Assembly: GCA_964600665.1 (NCBI GenBank) | Contig: CAZRKC010000015.1 | Location: 1 to 49,417, forward strand | From: CAZRKC01 sp964600665 | Lineage (GTDB): Bacteria > Bacillota > SLNR01 | DNA length: 49,417 bases | Direction: 5' to 3' | In this document: positions 26,058-34,626 of the stretch, in pieces | Numbering within the stretch: position 1 is the stretch's first letter | Layout: every line of letters begins with the position of its first letter | The notes under the pieces: generated by a model | What the model was told of the DNA's origin: nothing | What the model saw: only the letters and a program-made list of their open reading frames with translations | The model's database searches: none | Translations under genes and position numbers: made by a program

Positions 26058-26497
26058 TCCTTTCCGCGATGCACAGATTCAGTAGGACCTGAGACCAGAT
26101 CCGCTTTTACAACTTCTCTTCAGATCCTTCGTTTCCTGCCTGATGTTTGAATTCAGGCCCTGAACGCTCATAAACGTGCATCGCCACATTGTTACCCCCA
26201 TTTACTGATCCAGCTCGGCCCTTGTGCCCAGTTTCATTGAATCGACATCCTTGTTTTTTTAGTGTATAGTATTGACAGTAGGCTGATCGATCAGAAAACT
26301 TTTTTAATAATCCCCGCATCGATCTCCATGGCCGATTGCAGTTACCGTGTCCAGATATAATCAAATCATGGACATGATTTTCCCCTGGCCCTGGGTTCCT
26401 GTGTAACGCAGAGTGAGGGATCAGACCAGCCAAAACCCCAGAGTAATCCAGCCTTTGCATATTCAAACATGCGAACACTGATTGAAGGAGGCCCATC
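26058..26497. other. Intergenic region; one doubtful 26-codon frame
   Basis: About 440 bases between divergent genes. The minus strand has a frame from GTG 26187 to 26107 (26 residues, MAMHVYERSGPEF and so on) with GGGGG about 7 bases upstream. No terminator or promoter supports it, so I treat it as doubtful. An A/T-rich stretch at 26250-26280 may belong to promoters of the flanking genes. Confidence 0.3.
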
Positions 26498-26728
26498 ATG
26501 AAACCCATGGAAATCATCATCAACAGCTTACCACCCGATATGATCCGCATAGCGGGGCAAAAGGTTATCATCACTTTTGTTGACGGGAATACTGAGGAAT
26601 GCTACTTATTAGGTCGACATCAAGGCACTGTTGTGGTCAGTTTAGAGCCTTATGTGGCTCTAAAACCATTCCGTGATATTCACTTGGTCAGTGAGAATCA
26701 AGTAGCCGAGATCATCGAGCTTGATTGA
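26498..26728 (+). CDS. Small unknown protein, 76 residues
   Basis: A perfect AAGGAGG 6-9 bases before the ATG marks a real gene. The product is a compact acidic protein, probably beta-rich (KVIITFVDGNTEECYLLG, TVVVSLEPYVALKPF), without Cys pairs or membrane segments. The fold may resemble small SH3/Sm-like barrels but this cannot be shown by eye. It stands alone, divergent from the 25419-26057 gene and convergent with the flavoprotein gene. Confidence 0.7.
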   Translation: MKPMEIIINSLPPDMIRIAGQKVIITFVDGNTEECYLLGRHQGTVVVSLEPYVALKPFRDIHLVSENQVAEIIELD

Positions 26729-26840
26729 TTTTTCACGGTTACTGATGTTAACGACCCTGCCATCAGTCAGCCAGAAAGAATCGGATTTCATTGAGAATCA
26801 TGACGATGGTTAGTTAGCTCACCTGGGCTTTCCATACAAA

Positions 26841-26892
26841 ATATTTGATCCACCAGCTCCTCACATGAGGGTGCAACCGGTGGATCATTTTG
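26841..26892. terminator. Bidirectional hairpin between convergent genes
   Basis: TGATCCACC pairs with GGTGGATCA around a 24-base loop, with A/T-rich flanks on both sides (ATATT on one, ATTTTGT on the other). It can serve the small protein gene on the plus strand and the flavoprotein gene on the minus strand. Confidence 0.55.
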
Positions 26893-26913
26893 TCCCTTCG
26901 AACCAATTATGAA

Positions 26914-27465
26914 TCAAGCCAGATAATTCCCCAAGTGCCATGCCTCAGATAAAGCATCCTTGTTATTGATGACTTCTCCCCGTTCATGGGCGGTTACCAC
27001 CAGTTGGCTGACAAATGGCATGGCCAGATAATGAAAAGCGTCTTTAAACATACCGATGACATGCCGCGCTGTTTCAGGTTCCTCATCTCCCATAACACAA
27101 ACCACCGCTGCCTGTTTACCGCTCAAAGTGGCTTTTTCTTTTCCCAACAAGGCATACCATCGGTCAAAAAATGCCTTCATTTGGGCGGATGGACCCCACC
27201 AATAGACGGGTGTACCCAAAACGATTGCATCGGATTCCAAAATTTTGCTGTAAAGTTCGATCATATCATCAGCCTGAACACACCATTCCACATCTTGTCT
27301 TAAACATGCGGCGCAGCCGCGGCAAGGACCGATGAATTTTTCTCGTAAAAACACCGTTTCAACCTCAGCGCCACCTTCTTTTGCCCCTCGAACCACTTCT
27401 GACAACAACGTATCCGTATTCCCACCCTTACGGGGACTGCCACACACGACCAATATTTTGCTCAT
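26914..27465 (-). CDS. Iron-sulfur flavoprotein (Isf-like NAD(P)H/FMN reductase family)
   Basis: 183 residues with the flavodoxin-like FMN site GSPRKGGNTDT (10-20) and TPVYWWGPSAQMK (about 85-97). A compact cysteine motif C-x2-C-x2-C-x7-C (CRGCAACLRQDVEWC) matches the 4Fe-4S motif of archaeal and clostridial Isf proteins. Such proteins pass electrons between ferredoxin or NAD(P)H and acceptors including O2 or peroxide. GAGGAGGG precedes the ATG. Single-gene unit. Confidence 0.9.
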   Translation of the reverse strand: MSKILVVCGSPRKGGNTDTLLSEVVRGAKEGGAEVETVFLREKFIGPCRGCAACLRQDVEWCVQADDMIELYSKILESDAIVLGTPVYWWGPSAQMKAFFDRWYALLGKEKATLSGKQAAVVCVMGDEEPETARHVIGMFKDAFHYLAMPFVSQLVVTAHERGEVINNKDALSEAWHLGNYLA

Positions 27466-27597
27466 GGTGAACCCTCCTCTTTTGTACTATATATGAAATT
27501 CGATTTTTCACAGCCCTTTCCTTCATCATGCACAACGGGAAAGGAAATCATGACAACGGCATAGAATATTTACGCACCACAGAAGGAGGCAATGACG

Positions 27598-28962
27598 ATG
27601 TATATTCAAGAACCGCTTACCATGGCGTGGACCGCCATTGATCAAGCTTTCAAGAAATTGACTATTTACCGTACACTATTAACGGATCCACTCATTGCTA
27701 CGATGTCCAGTGCCATTTCTGATTTAGTTCAAGACCCCACCCAAACAAACCCTGAGCAATACTATTATATTCTCAGTCGGTTGACCGATTGGGCAGAAAA
27801 CAGCACTGAATGTGCAGTGGGAAATGCCTGGCAGGATTACATCCTGCAAAAGATCGTCGAGGATGAAAATCCATTTTCATTGAAAGCCGCATCAGCAGGT
27901 ACTTCTGTGATCAGTGATGCGCTTGCGGTATTAGTGCAAAACGACCTGTCACTATTACACCAAATAGCGAGTATTGATCCGCGAGAGTTCTGCATCTCCA
28001 TGCTGGGCGACCAACTTGATGCTTCCCCTTACCAATGGCTCGGTTTCCAGGGGGATGTTTCATCAGCAAAATCATTTCATTGGCAGGAACGGGCAACGAT
28101 GAAAGCACATTTGTTCCATCTTCCTTCATGGCAGGACGGTTTCGCAACTTTAAGAGCGTATCATCTGCGAACAGGCGTGGGGATATTCGGCCGCTACAAA
28201 GCATTTCGCTGGGATCCCACATCACCGAACCCGCTGGTGGGCATTGCATCCCCGGACCCTGTCACCCTTTCAGAAATGATCGGATATGAGCTAGCCCGAG
28301 AAGAAGTCTTACGGAATACAGAAAGGCTGATGCAAGGCCATCATGCCAACAATGTTCTCCTCTATGGTGATCGGGGAACCGGTAAATCATCCACGGTCAA
28401 AGCCATTTTGAATGCTTATGCCGATCAAGGGCTCAGACTCGTTGAAGTCCCACGAGCACATCTTTCGGATTTTCCAAAGATGATTGCTTTACTCCGTCGT
28501 TATCCTCAACGGTTCATCGTGTTTGTTGATGATCTGTCCTTTGAAGATAGTGAGTGGAATTATAAAGATTTAAAAGCCGTTCTTGAGGGTGGACTGGAAG
28601 TCAGACCCCAAAATGTCGTCATTTATGCCACCAGCAACCGCCGTCACCTGATTCGTGAACGATTCAGCGATCGAGGTACACCGCGTGATATCGCCATGGG
28701 CGATGAGGTTTTTTCTCAGGACACCTCCCAAGAAAAACTGTCTCTGGCAGACCGTTTCGGTATTACGGTTACATTCACCACTCCGGATCAGGAGCAATAT
28801 CTGGAGATTGTCATGGGATTAGCACATATTCGTGGTCTGGATATCGACCCGGCTGTTTTAAGGCGACGAGCGCTGCAGTGGGAGATGTGGCAGAATGCCC
28901 GTTCAGGCCGGACCGCCAAACAATTCATTGATTACCTTGCAGCAGAATTAGCGATGAACTAA
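27598..28962 (+). CDS. DUF815-family AAA ATPase
   Basis: 454 residues from ATG 27598, 8 bases after GGAGG; the in-frame ATG at 27592 is only 2 bases from the site. Walker A GDRGTGKSST lies near 257-266, Walker B FVDD near 309-312, with a sensor region YATSNRRHLIRERFSD. The N-terminal 230 residues are helical. DUF815 ATPases are widespread in Firmicutes and proteobacteria but have no settled role. The stop codon lies inside the 5' arm of a long hairpin. Confidence 0.92.
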   Translation: MYIQEPLTMAWTAIDQAFKKLTIYRTLLTDPLIATMSSAISDLVQDPTQTNPEQYYYILSRLTDWAENSTECAVGNAWQDYILQKIVEDENPFSLKAASAGTSVISDALAVLVQNDLSLLHQIASIDPREFCISMLGDQLDASPYQWLGFQGDVSSAKSFHWQERATMKAHLFHLPSWQDGFATLRAYHLRTGVGIFGRYKAFRWDPTSPNPLVGIASPDPVTLSEMIGYELAREEVLRNTERLMQGHHANNVLLYGDRGTGKSSTVKAILNAYADQGLRLVEVPRAHLSDFPKMIALLRRYPQRFIVFVDDLSFEDSEWNYKDLKAVLEGGLEVRPQNVVIYATSNRRHLIRERFSDRGTPRDIAMGDEVFSQDTSQEKLSLADRFGITVTFTTPDQEQYLEIVMGLAHIRGLDIDPAVLRRRALQWEMWQNARSGRTAKQFIDYLAAELAMN

Positions 28963-28998
28963 CGAACATGCCGGCCTGTTGGCCGGCATGTTCGTTAG
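28959..28998. terminator. Perfect 18-bp inverted repeat at the end of the DUF815 gene
   Basis: Arms CTAACGAACATGCCGGCC and its exact complement flank the loop TGTT. The stop codon TAA of the ATPase gene is part of the left arm. There is no T-run on either side, so it may stall RNA polymerase weakly or protect the 3' end of the mRNA. The convergent thrC gene ends 10 bases further on. Confidence 0.6.
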
Positions 28999-29007
28999 TC
29001 TCTCAAT

Positions 29008-30516
29008 TCAATCATGCGAAATGCCTAAACAATCACGTACCATATCAGCCATATCCTCCGGTTGGCATATCCGCTTATGCAGAATCGGCTGATGCTCCAA
29101 ATCTTCAAGACTCGGGTGGACCGGCCATCCGGACCTTTCATGAAGATAATCCACCAAAGCAAACTCGCCGGATCCTTGGATGGCGTCATGGCCACCGATA
29201 GCCTCAGCAACCGCACCATTGAATTTATATGGGCTGGCCGTCGAAACCAGAATGACTTTACCCTCATCCCCAGTCGCTGTTCGATACTGATGGTAGACAT
29301 CATATCCGACAGCTGTGTGGGGGTCCATCATGTATCCATCATAGGTGAACACATGCGCAATAGCACGGGTCGTATCCTCGTCACTGGCGGATCCACCCCA
29401 GAAATCTTCTTGAAGCTTTCTCAAAGATTCACCTTGAAGTGTAAATTGGCGATCTTCAGCCAGATCCACCATTTTACGACTGACCTCATCCCCTTCTCTT
29501 CCGAGAAGTTCAAACAGTAATCGTTCCAAATTACTGGAAATGAGTATATCCATCGAAGGGGATCTGGTTTTATAAAACGGTCTCCGAACGCTGTAAACAC
29601 CCGTGCGAATAAATTCCGTTAATACATCGTTTTCATTGGACGCACAGATCAATCGTCCCAAAGGCAGCCCCATTTTTTTAGCATAATATGCCGCCAGGAT
29701 ATTACCAAAGTTACCTGTGGGTACGGCGACGTTGACTGTTTCGTGTTCGCGAATGGAACCGCTTAATTGTAGGCGGTTGTAAGCATAAAAATAATAGACA
29801 ATTTGCGGAACCAACCTTCCCCAATTAATTGAGTTAGCTGAGGTCAAAGAAAACCCATTTCCCTCGACTTCTTCAGTAAAATCTGTATCCAAAAAGAGTC
29901 GTTTGACTCCATTTTGAGTATCGTCAAAATTCCCCTTAACGGCAATCGGAAAGACATTATCTCCCTTCTGTGTAACCATCTGGAGTCTCTGCACTTCACT
30001 GACACCGCCGTCAGGATAGAAAACAATGACACGGCTTCCTTTCACATCTTGGAATCCTGCCATGGCTGCCTTGCCGGTGTCACCTGATGTTGCTACCAAA
30101 ATGGCGACCTCTTTTTTCCCCGGCTGTTTTGTCTGTGCAAGTGTCATCAATCGTGGAAGCAGCTGCAACGCCATGTCTTTAAAGGCAGCAGTTGGACCAT
30201 GCCATAATTCTAAGCAAAAAATGTCTCTTCCCAACTGCTGTATCGGTGCAATATCAGGGTGTGTAAACCGATCATGGGTATACGCCTGTGCACATGCTTC
30301 GTAGATTTCGCCTGGCGTATAATCTTTCAGGAACATTCCGATAATATGGGAAGCTACTGAGACATAATCCAACTCCCTCATGTCTCGAATCATATGGTAT
30401 GTCAACGCTGGCAACCGCTCCGGGATGTAAAGGCCTCCATCGGGTGCGATCCCATCGATGATCGCTTTTGCTGAGGTCACTACTCCGGCTCCCCCTCGTG
30501 TACTAATGTATCGCAC
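29008..30516 (-). CDS. thrC: Threonine synthase
   Basis: 502 residues, the long-type ThrC. The PLP lysine is K113 in GPTAAFKDM, followed by ATSGDTGKAA (phosphate-binding) and GNFGNILAAYYAKK. It makes threonine from O-phosphohomoserine. The GTG start follows AGGAGG at 7 bases. It is preceded by the metallo-beta-lactamase-fold gene at 11 bases, and that by the radical SAM gene at 3 bases, so the three are likely one operon, although no biochemical link is obvious. Confidence 0.96.
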   Translation of the reverse strand: MRYISTRGGAGVVTSAKAIIDGIAPDGGLYIPERLPALTYHMIRDMRELDYVSVASHIIGMFLKDYTPGEIYEACAQAYTHDRFTHPDIAPIQQLGRDIFCLELWHGPTAAFKDMALQLLPRLMTLAQTKQPGKKEVAILVATSGDTGKAAMAGFQDVKGSRVIVFYPDGGVSEVQRLQMVTQKGDNVFPIAVKGNFDDTQNGVKRLFLDTDFTEEVEGNGFSLTSANSINWGRLVPQIVYYFYAYNRLQLSGSIREHETVNVAVPTGNFGNILAAYYAKKMGLPLGRLICASNENDVLTEFIRTGVYSVRRPFYKTRSPSMDILISSNLERLLFELLGREGDEVSRKMVDLAEDRQFTLQGESLRKLQEDFWGGSASDEDTTRAIAHVFTYDGYMMDPHTAVGYDVYHQYRTATGDEGKVILVSTASPYKFNGAVAEAIGGHDAIQGSGEFALVDYLHERSGWPVHPSLEDLEHQPILHKRICQPEDMADMVRDCLGISHD

Positions 30517-30527
30517 AATGATTCCTC

Positions 30528-31424
30528 CTAACTGTCAAAGCAGATAGTTTTCCCGCAATAGAACTGTTCATATCGGTTACCGAACGCATTCATTAACATG
30601 GACTCAGCCTTCAATCCTGTGCAATGACCTGAGTAAATCTTCCGGACATCCGTTGATCTCAACGCAGCGATGGTATTCTCAATTTTCTCATCTGCTGCTC
30701 CATTCAGGTGAAATCCTCCAATCACAGCGTTGACGGTGCTGATCCCAGTTAATATCTGTCCCTGACGGATAATATTGATGATACCAGCGTGGGCACATCC
30801 GGTGATGACAACTAAACCATAATCCGTGTTGATATACAAAGAAAGATCATCTGCCAGTGAATCCGGTATGATCCGGTCTTGGTGGACGCTGAAAAGTCGG
30901 AGGGAACCGGTTGATTCAAATTCTGTGATTCGAGGCACCTCACCGGAAAGCATCATCCCTGGTGCCAGCAAGACGGGTTCACGGACCAGAACGAGCATCC
31001 CACCAGCTTTTCGGATCATTTCCTCGGCATCCGGTTCAGGGAAACCAACATGCGTCCATACAGGATCAGTGACAAAGCTGACCCGAAAAATGTCCGGATG
31101 GGCAATAACGGGAATACCTCGACGCCCAGAGGTCTCCAGTAATTGGATTAAACCCCCGGTATGATCGTAATGGCAATGAGATAGAATGATCATCTCGATG
31201 TCTGCAGGATCGATTCCCAATCGTTTCATATTATTGAGAATGGGTTCAGCATACGTTCCTGTGTCAAAAAGAATATGTCGCTGTTTACATTCATGCTCCC
31301 AGGATATAAAAAACGAAACACCATGCTGAGCCAGAAATGGGCTATTCATTCCGGCATGATCGTCTGCTAAAACTCGAACCATCCCATTGTGTATCTGACC
31401 ATTTTTCCATTCCACCTCCGCCAC
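30528..31424 (-). CDS. Metallo-beta-lactamase-fold hydrolase
   Basis: 298 residues. The metal motif SHCHYDHTGG gives H83, H85, D87 and H88, with later ligands in TGCAHAGIIN, GGFHL and SGHCTG. This arrangement is the subgroup often annotated as 7,8-dihydropterin-6-methyl-4-(beta-D-ribofuranosyl)-aminobenzene-5'-phosphate synthase, a label that rests on an archaeal enzyme and may not apply. The start is unclear: GTG 31424 has AGGGG touching it, and ATG 31382 is another choice. The gene starts 3 bases after the radical SAM stop. Confidence 0.87.
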   Translation of the reverse strand: MAEVEWKNGQIHNGMVRVLADDHAGMNSPFLAQHGVSFFISWEHECKQRHILFDTGTYAEPILNNMKRLGIDPADIEMIILSHCHYDHTGGLIQLLETSGRRGIPVIAHPDIFRVSFVTDPVWTHVGFPEPDAEEMIRKAGGMLVLVREPVLLAPGMMLSGEVPRITEFESTGSLRLFSVHQDRIIPDSLADDLSLYINTDYGLVVITGCAHAGIINIIRQGQILTGISTVNAVIGGFHLNGAADEKIENTIAALRSTDVRKIYSGHCTGLKAESMLMNAFGNRYEQFYCGKTICFDS

Positions 31425-31427
31425 CCC

Positions 31428-32384
31428 CTAAAGATAAAAGCGTTTCACAGCAGACCCATTCAAGTAATCACATTTCCGGCCCTGCCGTGCTCCAGTCAAT
31501 GTCATCTGCTGCTCAATCTCTTCTTTGATCTTCCACCAGCTGGTATTCCAATTGACCCATAGGGTATCGGCTTCCGGTGCACGGCCGATTAATCGCTGAA
31601 TCACTATGGTTGGATCCAGATACTCCAGAAAATTAATGACCCGGTCGATATATTCCTCTTTACTGCCTAAAACAACCTGTCCGGTTTTGACCCATTCTGC
31701 CAATCGTGTGTTTCGCACCACATAGAGAGCATGAAGCTTAACCTGATTGACCCTTAGGGCCGAAAGAATCTTGGCAGCTTCAATACTATCAACCAGCGTA
31801 TCCCCAGGCAAATTCAAGATCAGATGCGCGCAAATATCAAATCCAAACGGCCTGATCCGGTATGCTGCATCAATAAATTCCGCCAGTGTGTGCCCCCGGT
31901 TGATCCAGTCAAGGGTGTGATAGTTGACTGTCTGAAGTCCGATCTCCAATGAGATGCGAACCGCGTTCTGATCCTGAAACTCCTTGAGATAGGCGAGGAG
32001 ATCATCATGGATACAATCCGGACGAGTCGATAATGCAATCTCCACAACATCTTCACCAGTGGATTCGTGTAAATACCCGGCCAGTTGAGTAAGCGGCAAA
32101 TATGTGTTGGTGAAGTTTTGGAAATAGATGATAAATTTTTCTGCTCTAAACTTCTGCCGCATTTTCGGGCGATTAATGTGAATCTGTTGTGAGACCGACA
32201 TACTACTGGGAAGATCTTCAAAACCCGCACCATCGTCTCCACAGTAAATGCAGCCACCATAACCACAGGTGCCATCCCGGTTGGGACAGCCAACGGGAAG
32301 ATTCACTGGAATCTTATATACTTTCCCCCCATATCGAGATCGCAGATACTCAGAATATGGACGATATAACTGGGTTTCCGCCAT
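31428..32384 (-). CDS. TIGR01212-family radical SAM protein (YhcC-like)
   Basis: 318 residues. PVGCPNRDGTCGYGGCIYC carries the cluster cysteines C33, C45 and C48 (C-x11-C-x2-C, with an additional C40), the pattern of the YhcC family, and EIGLQTVNYHTLDWINRGH follows as in other members. It should bind a 4Fe-4S cluster and cleave SAM, but the substrate of YhcC is unknown. AGGAGG is placed well before the ATG. First gene of the unit with the MBL-fold and thrC genes. Confidence 0.92.
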   Translation of the reverse strand: MAETQLYRPYSEYLRSRYGGKVYKIPVNLPVGCPNRDGTCGYGGCIYCGDDGAGFEDLPSSMSVSQQIHINRPKMRQKFRAEKFIIYFQNFTNTYLPLTQLAGYLHESTGEDVVEIALSTRPDCIHDDLLAYLKEFQDQNAVRISLEIGLQTVNYHTLDWINRGHTLAEFIDAAYRIRPFGFDICAHLILNLPGDTLVDSIEAAKILSALRVNQVKLHALYVVRNTRLAEWVKTGQVVLGSKEEYIDRVINFLEYLDPTIVIQRLIGRAPEADTLWVNWNTSWWKIKEEIEQQMTLTGARQGRKCDYLNGSAVKRFYL

Positions 32385-32599
32385 ATATTGCCTCCTGCAG
32401 GAATTTTCGGAAGACTTCGCGTTTTAGATTATTGAATCCTGCTTTCCATATTTCGCGAGTAATTTTCAAGCTGGCCGCTCAGATGCATCCGTGATGATGG
32501 CAATGGGGTACACTGTTTGAACCCAAAATATGCTTTCGGTCTGTATCCTTCATGGACATTGACCATATCAAAGACTCAAGCACTTATGCAAATAGTTGA

Positions 32600-32947
32600 T
32601 TATGTCGTCATGGTTGCATACTCTTCCGGCTTGAACCCGACAATGACCCTCTCCCCGTCCGTCAACAGGGGTCGATACATAATTTTGGGGTTTTTTTGGA
32701 TGAGTTCCACGGCTTCACTTTCAGACACCGTGCTGGTATTAATTTTCATTTCCTTCAGACCGGTGCTTTTGGGATTTAACAATCCAACAATACTGAAATT
32801 CCCTAATTGAGCTAACCACATCAACTCATCCTGTTGGAGGGGCTGTTTGAGGATGTCACGATATTCGTGCTTAACCTGATGTTCCACAAGCCATGCCATG
32901 GCTTTACGACATGTACTTCAAGTAGGGAAACAATAGAATGTGATCAT
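32600..32947 (-). CDS. Selenocysteine-containing ArsC/Spx-family thioredoxin-fold protein
   Basis: The frame opens at ATG 32947, 8 bases after AAAGGG, and reads MITFYCFPT, then TGA (32918-32920), then STCRKAMAWLVEH, ending at TAA 32600: 115 residues if TGA is selenocysteine (U10). In ArsC/Spx-family proteins this is the site of the N-terminal catalytic Cys of the C-x2-C motif, so the motif here is U-S-T-C (U10, C13). The rest follows the family: GNFSIVGLLNPKST, and the Arg/Pro cis-loop region IMYRPLLTDGERVIVGF. A hairpin with a G-starting loop lies 14-30 bases after the TGA. It could reduce arsenate or another oxidised substrate, or act as thiol/selenol regulator. A simple nonsense mutation would not be expected to hit just this codon. 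Confidence 0.85.
32888..32920 (-). promoter_or_regulatory. Putative bacterial SECIS element in the ArsC-like gene
   Basis: After the TGA, AAGCCAT pairs perfectly with ATGGCTT around the loop GGC. The loop is 21-23 bases after TGA, inside the 16-37 base range for bacterial SECIS elements, and has G in its first position as SelB recognition demands. Confidence 0.65.
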
Positions 32948-32997
32948 GTTCTCAACCCTTTCAGAGTTTAGTTTGGCCACCCGGTTCAGCGTAAACG

Positions 32998-33909
32998 TTA
33001 CCCCTGTCTGGCGATACGTCCGGATCGAATAATATTAGAAAATGCTTCAAAATTTGTCAAAACAACACCTGTAATCACGACCACTGCACCGAACAGACCG
33101 CGAGCCGTGATCGTTTCATTCAGGACCACTACACCGACCATCATGGCTATGACAGGAGAAACATAGGACCATGTGGATGGAATCAGGGGGTTGATCATTT
33201 TAATCAGCCAATAGTAGATCCCAGCACCAATAATCGACCCGAAGACCACAAGATAAATCAAAGCACCCCAACCAGTTAGCATATGCTCAGTAGGAAATGG
33301 TGAGTTTTCCCATAAGACGGACATCAGAATAAGGCCGATACTCCCAACCACCATCTGAATCCCATTTAGAACCACCGGGGGAATCCCTCTGGAGAATATC
33401 CGGCGGGAATAAACTGCACCCAATGCATTAACAAACTCTCCGATCATGATAGCTCCCGCACCTAAAATCCAGCCATTACCATGAATACCAGCGGGATTGA
33501 CGATCAGAAATACGCCAAAGAGACCCAGGGCGAGTCCGATGCGTTGGAGTCGACTGATTTGGGTGCGCTCCATTAGATATCCGGCCAACATGACCATAAT
33601 GGGGAAGACTGCAACCAGCAAAGCCGAAGTTCCAGATGGAATGTACTGAAGTGCCCAGTACAAAGCAGCAAATTTCACGGTTGTCATCGCTACTCCAACA
33701 GCGGCGATGTCCCGCCAATCCATGGATTTGAGGGATCGAAGCAATCCCTGGCTATGAGCGTAGGTAACGATGATCAGACCAGCAATCAAGAACCGAACAC
33801 CGGCATACATAAATGGAGCGAATCCCGCATTGATTCCGATTTTTACTGCCAAAAATGTTGTACCAAAAATTGAACACAAAATGATATACGCCAATAGCAA
33901 CCTGCCCAT
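32998..33909 (-). CDS. EamA/DMT-family transporter
   Basis: 303 residues from ATG 33909 (AAGAGGAG directly before it); ATG 33939 gives a 10-residue longer form without a ribosome binding site. Ten hydrophobic segments in two EamA halves, with the C-terminal half signature SYVSPVIAMMVGVVVLNETIT split by the last loop. Drug/metabolite transporter superfamily members export amino acids or other metabolites; substrate unknown. It lies between the Trx-like gene and the selenoprotein ArsC gene, all on the minus strand. Confidence 0.9.
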   Translation of the reverse strand: MGRLLLAYIILCSIFGTTFLAVKIGINAGFAPFMYAGVRFLIAGLIIVTYAHSQGLLRSLKSMDWRDIAAVGVAMTTVKFAALYWALQYIPSGTSALLVAVFPIMVMLAGYLMERTQISRLQRIGLALGLFGVFLIVNPAGIHGNGWILGAGAIMIGEFVNALGAVYSRRIFSRGIPPVVLNGIQMVVGSIGLILMSVLWENSPFPTEHMLTGWGALIYLVVFGSIIGAGIYYWLIKMINPLIPSTWSYVSPVIAMMVGVVVLNETITARGLFGAVVVITGVVLTNFEAFSNIIRSGRIARQG

Positions 33910-34175
33910 CTCCTCTTTTCTTTCGAACATGATAACCATCGAAATCGTTTCATTGGATACTTAAACTCAAACTATTACGCCAGCTTTATTGGTCTTACCT
34001 GTTTGGCTTCATCATGGATGGCATCTGTTGAGTCGTTGTCCATGGATAACAGGAGCAATACACACTAAGAACGCAATGATGTAATCCTTTTTGACAACTT
34101 TTTGGCAGGTCTACCTTCAGTCAAATCAAATATGCGCCATTAAATCAAGATTTTGCGAAAACTTCATCGGTTCTA

Positions 34176-34541
34176 TCAGCCTTTTTCCAGGGGAGGGAAA
34201 CGATCATTCGCCGACTCATGTGCCATTGACGCGATGATTCGCTCCAGTTGCTCTCTGAAATGCCGGATATCAAAAAATCTTCCCTGTCGATATGCTTCTT
34301 TTCCATATACAAATACAATAAAAAAAGGGGCCGCAAAAACCTGAAAATACGGCGGAACATCGGGATGGTGTTGTACGGATACCTGTTCGAACCGAACAGC
34401 CGGAAACTCTGCCAGCAAGCTTTTGATTTTCATCTGCATCGCCATGCAACTTGTACAGTGGTCATTAGAGAAATAAAGCAGCGCAATTGGATTATTCCTG
34501 ACAAAATTCACGGCATCTTCTATTCTATGGATCTCCTCCAA
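34176..34541 (-). CDS. Thioredoxin-like protein with CTSC active site
   Basis: 121 residues from TTG 34541, placed 8 bases after GGAGG; the TTG at 34556 would put that site inside the gene. The thioredoxin fold is shown by IALLYFSNDHCTSCMAMQ with C29 and C32, and the cis-Pro region VFAAPFFIVF. It lacks a signal peptide. It begins 85 bases after the selenoperoxiredoxin gene on the same strand, which suggests that it reduces that enzyme. Conserved Asp/Trp of classical thioredoxin is replaced (TSC rather than GPC), as is common in peroxiredoxin partners. Confidence 0.85.
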   Translation of the reverse strand: MEEIHRIEDAVNFVRNNPIALLYFSNDHCTSCMAMQMKIKSLLAEFPAVRFEQVSVQHHPDVPPYFQVFAAPFFIVFVYGKEAYRQGRFFDIRHFREQLERIIASMAHESANDRFPPLEKG

Positions 34542-34626
34542 AGCGCATTCCTCCAATCATGATCTCGTGAACAAACCTAGTGGATGATTCTGGTAAAGGG
34601 ATTTCAAATCGCACCATTGCCACCGA

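Noticed and set aside
26107..26574. 155-codon minus-strand frame overlapping the start of the 26498 gene
   Set aside because: It overlaps a well-supported gene on the other strand and has no ribosome binding site at its start; only the last 26 codons have a G-rich site upstream.
34542..34570. TGA directly before the TTG at 34556 of the thioredoxin-like gene as a third selenocysteine codon
   Set aside because: The protein already has its CTSC active site in frame further on, the sequence before the TGA has no start codon or similarity, and no catalytic position would fall there.
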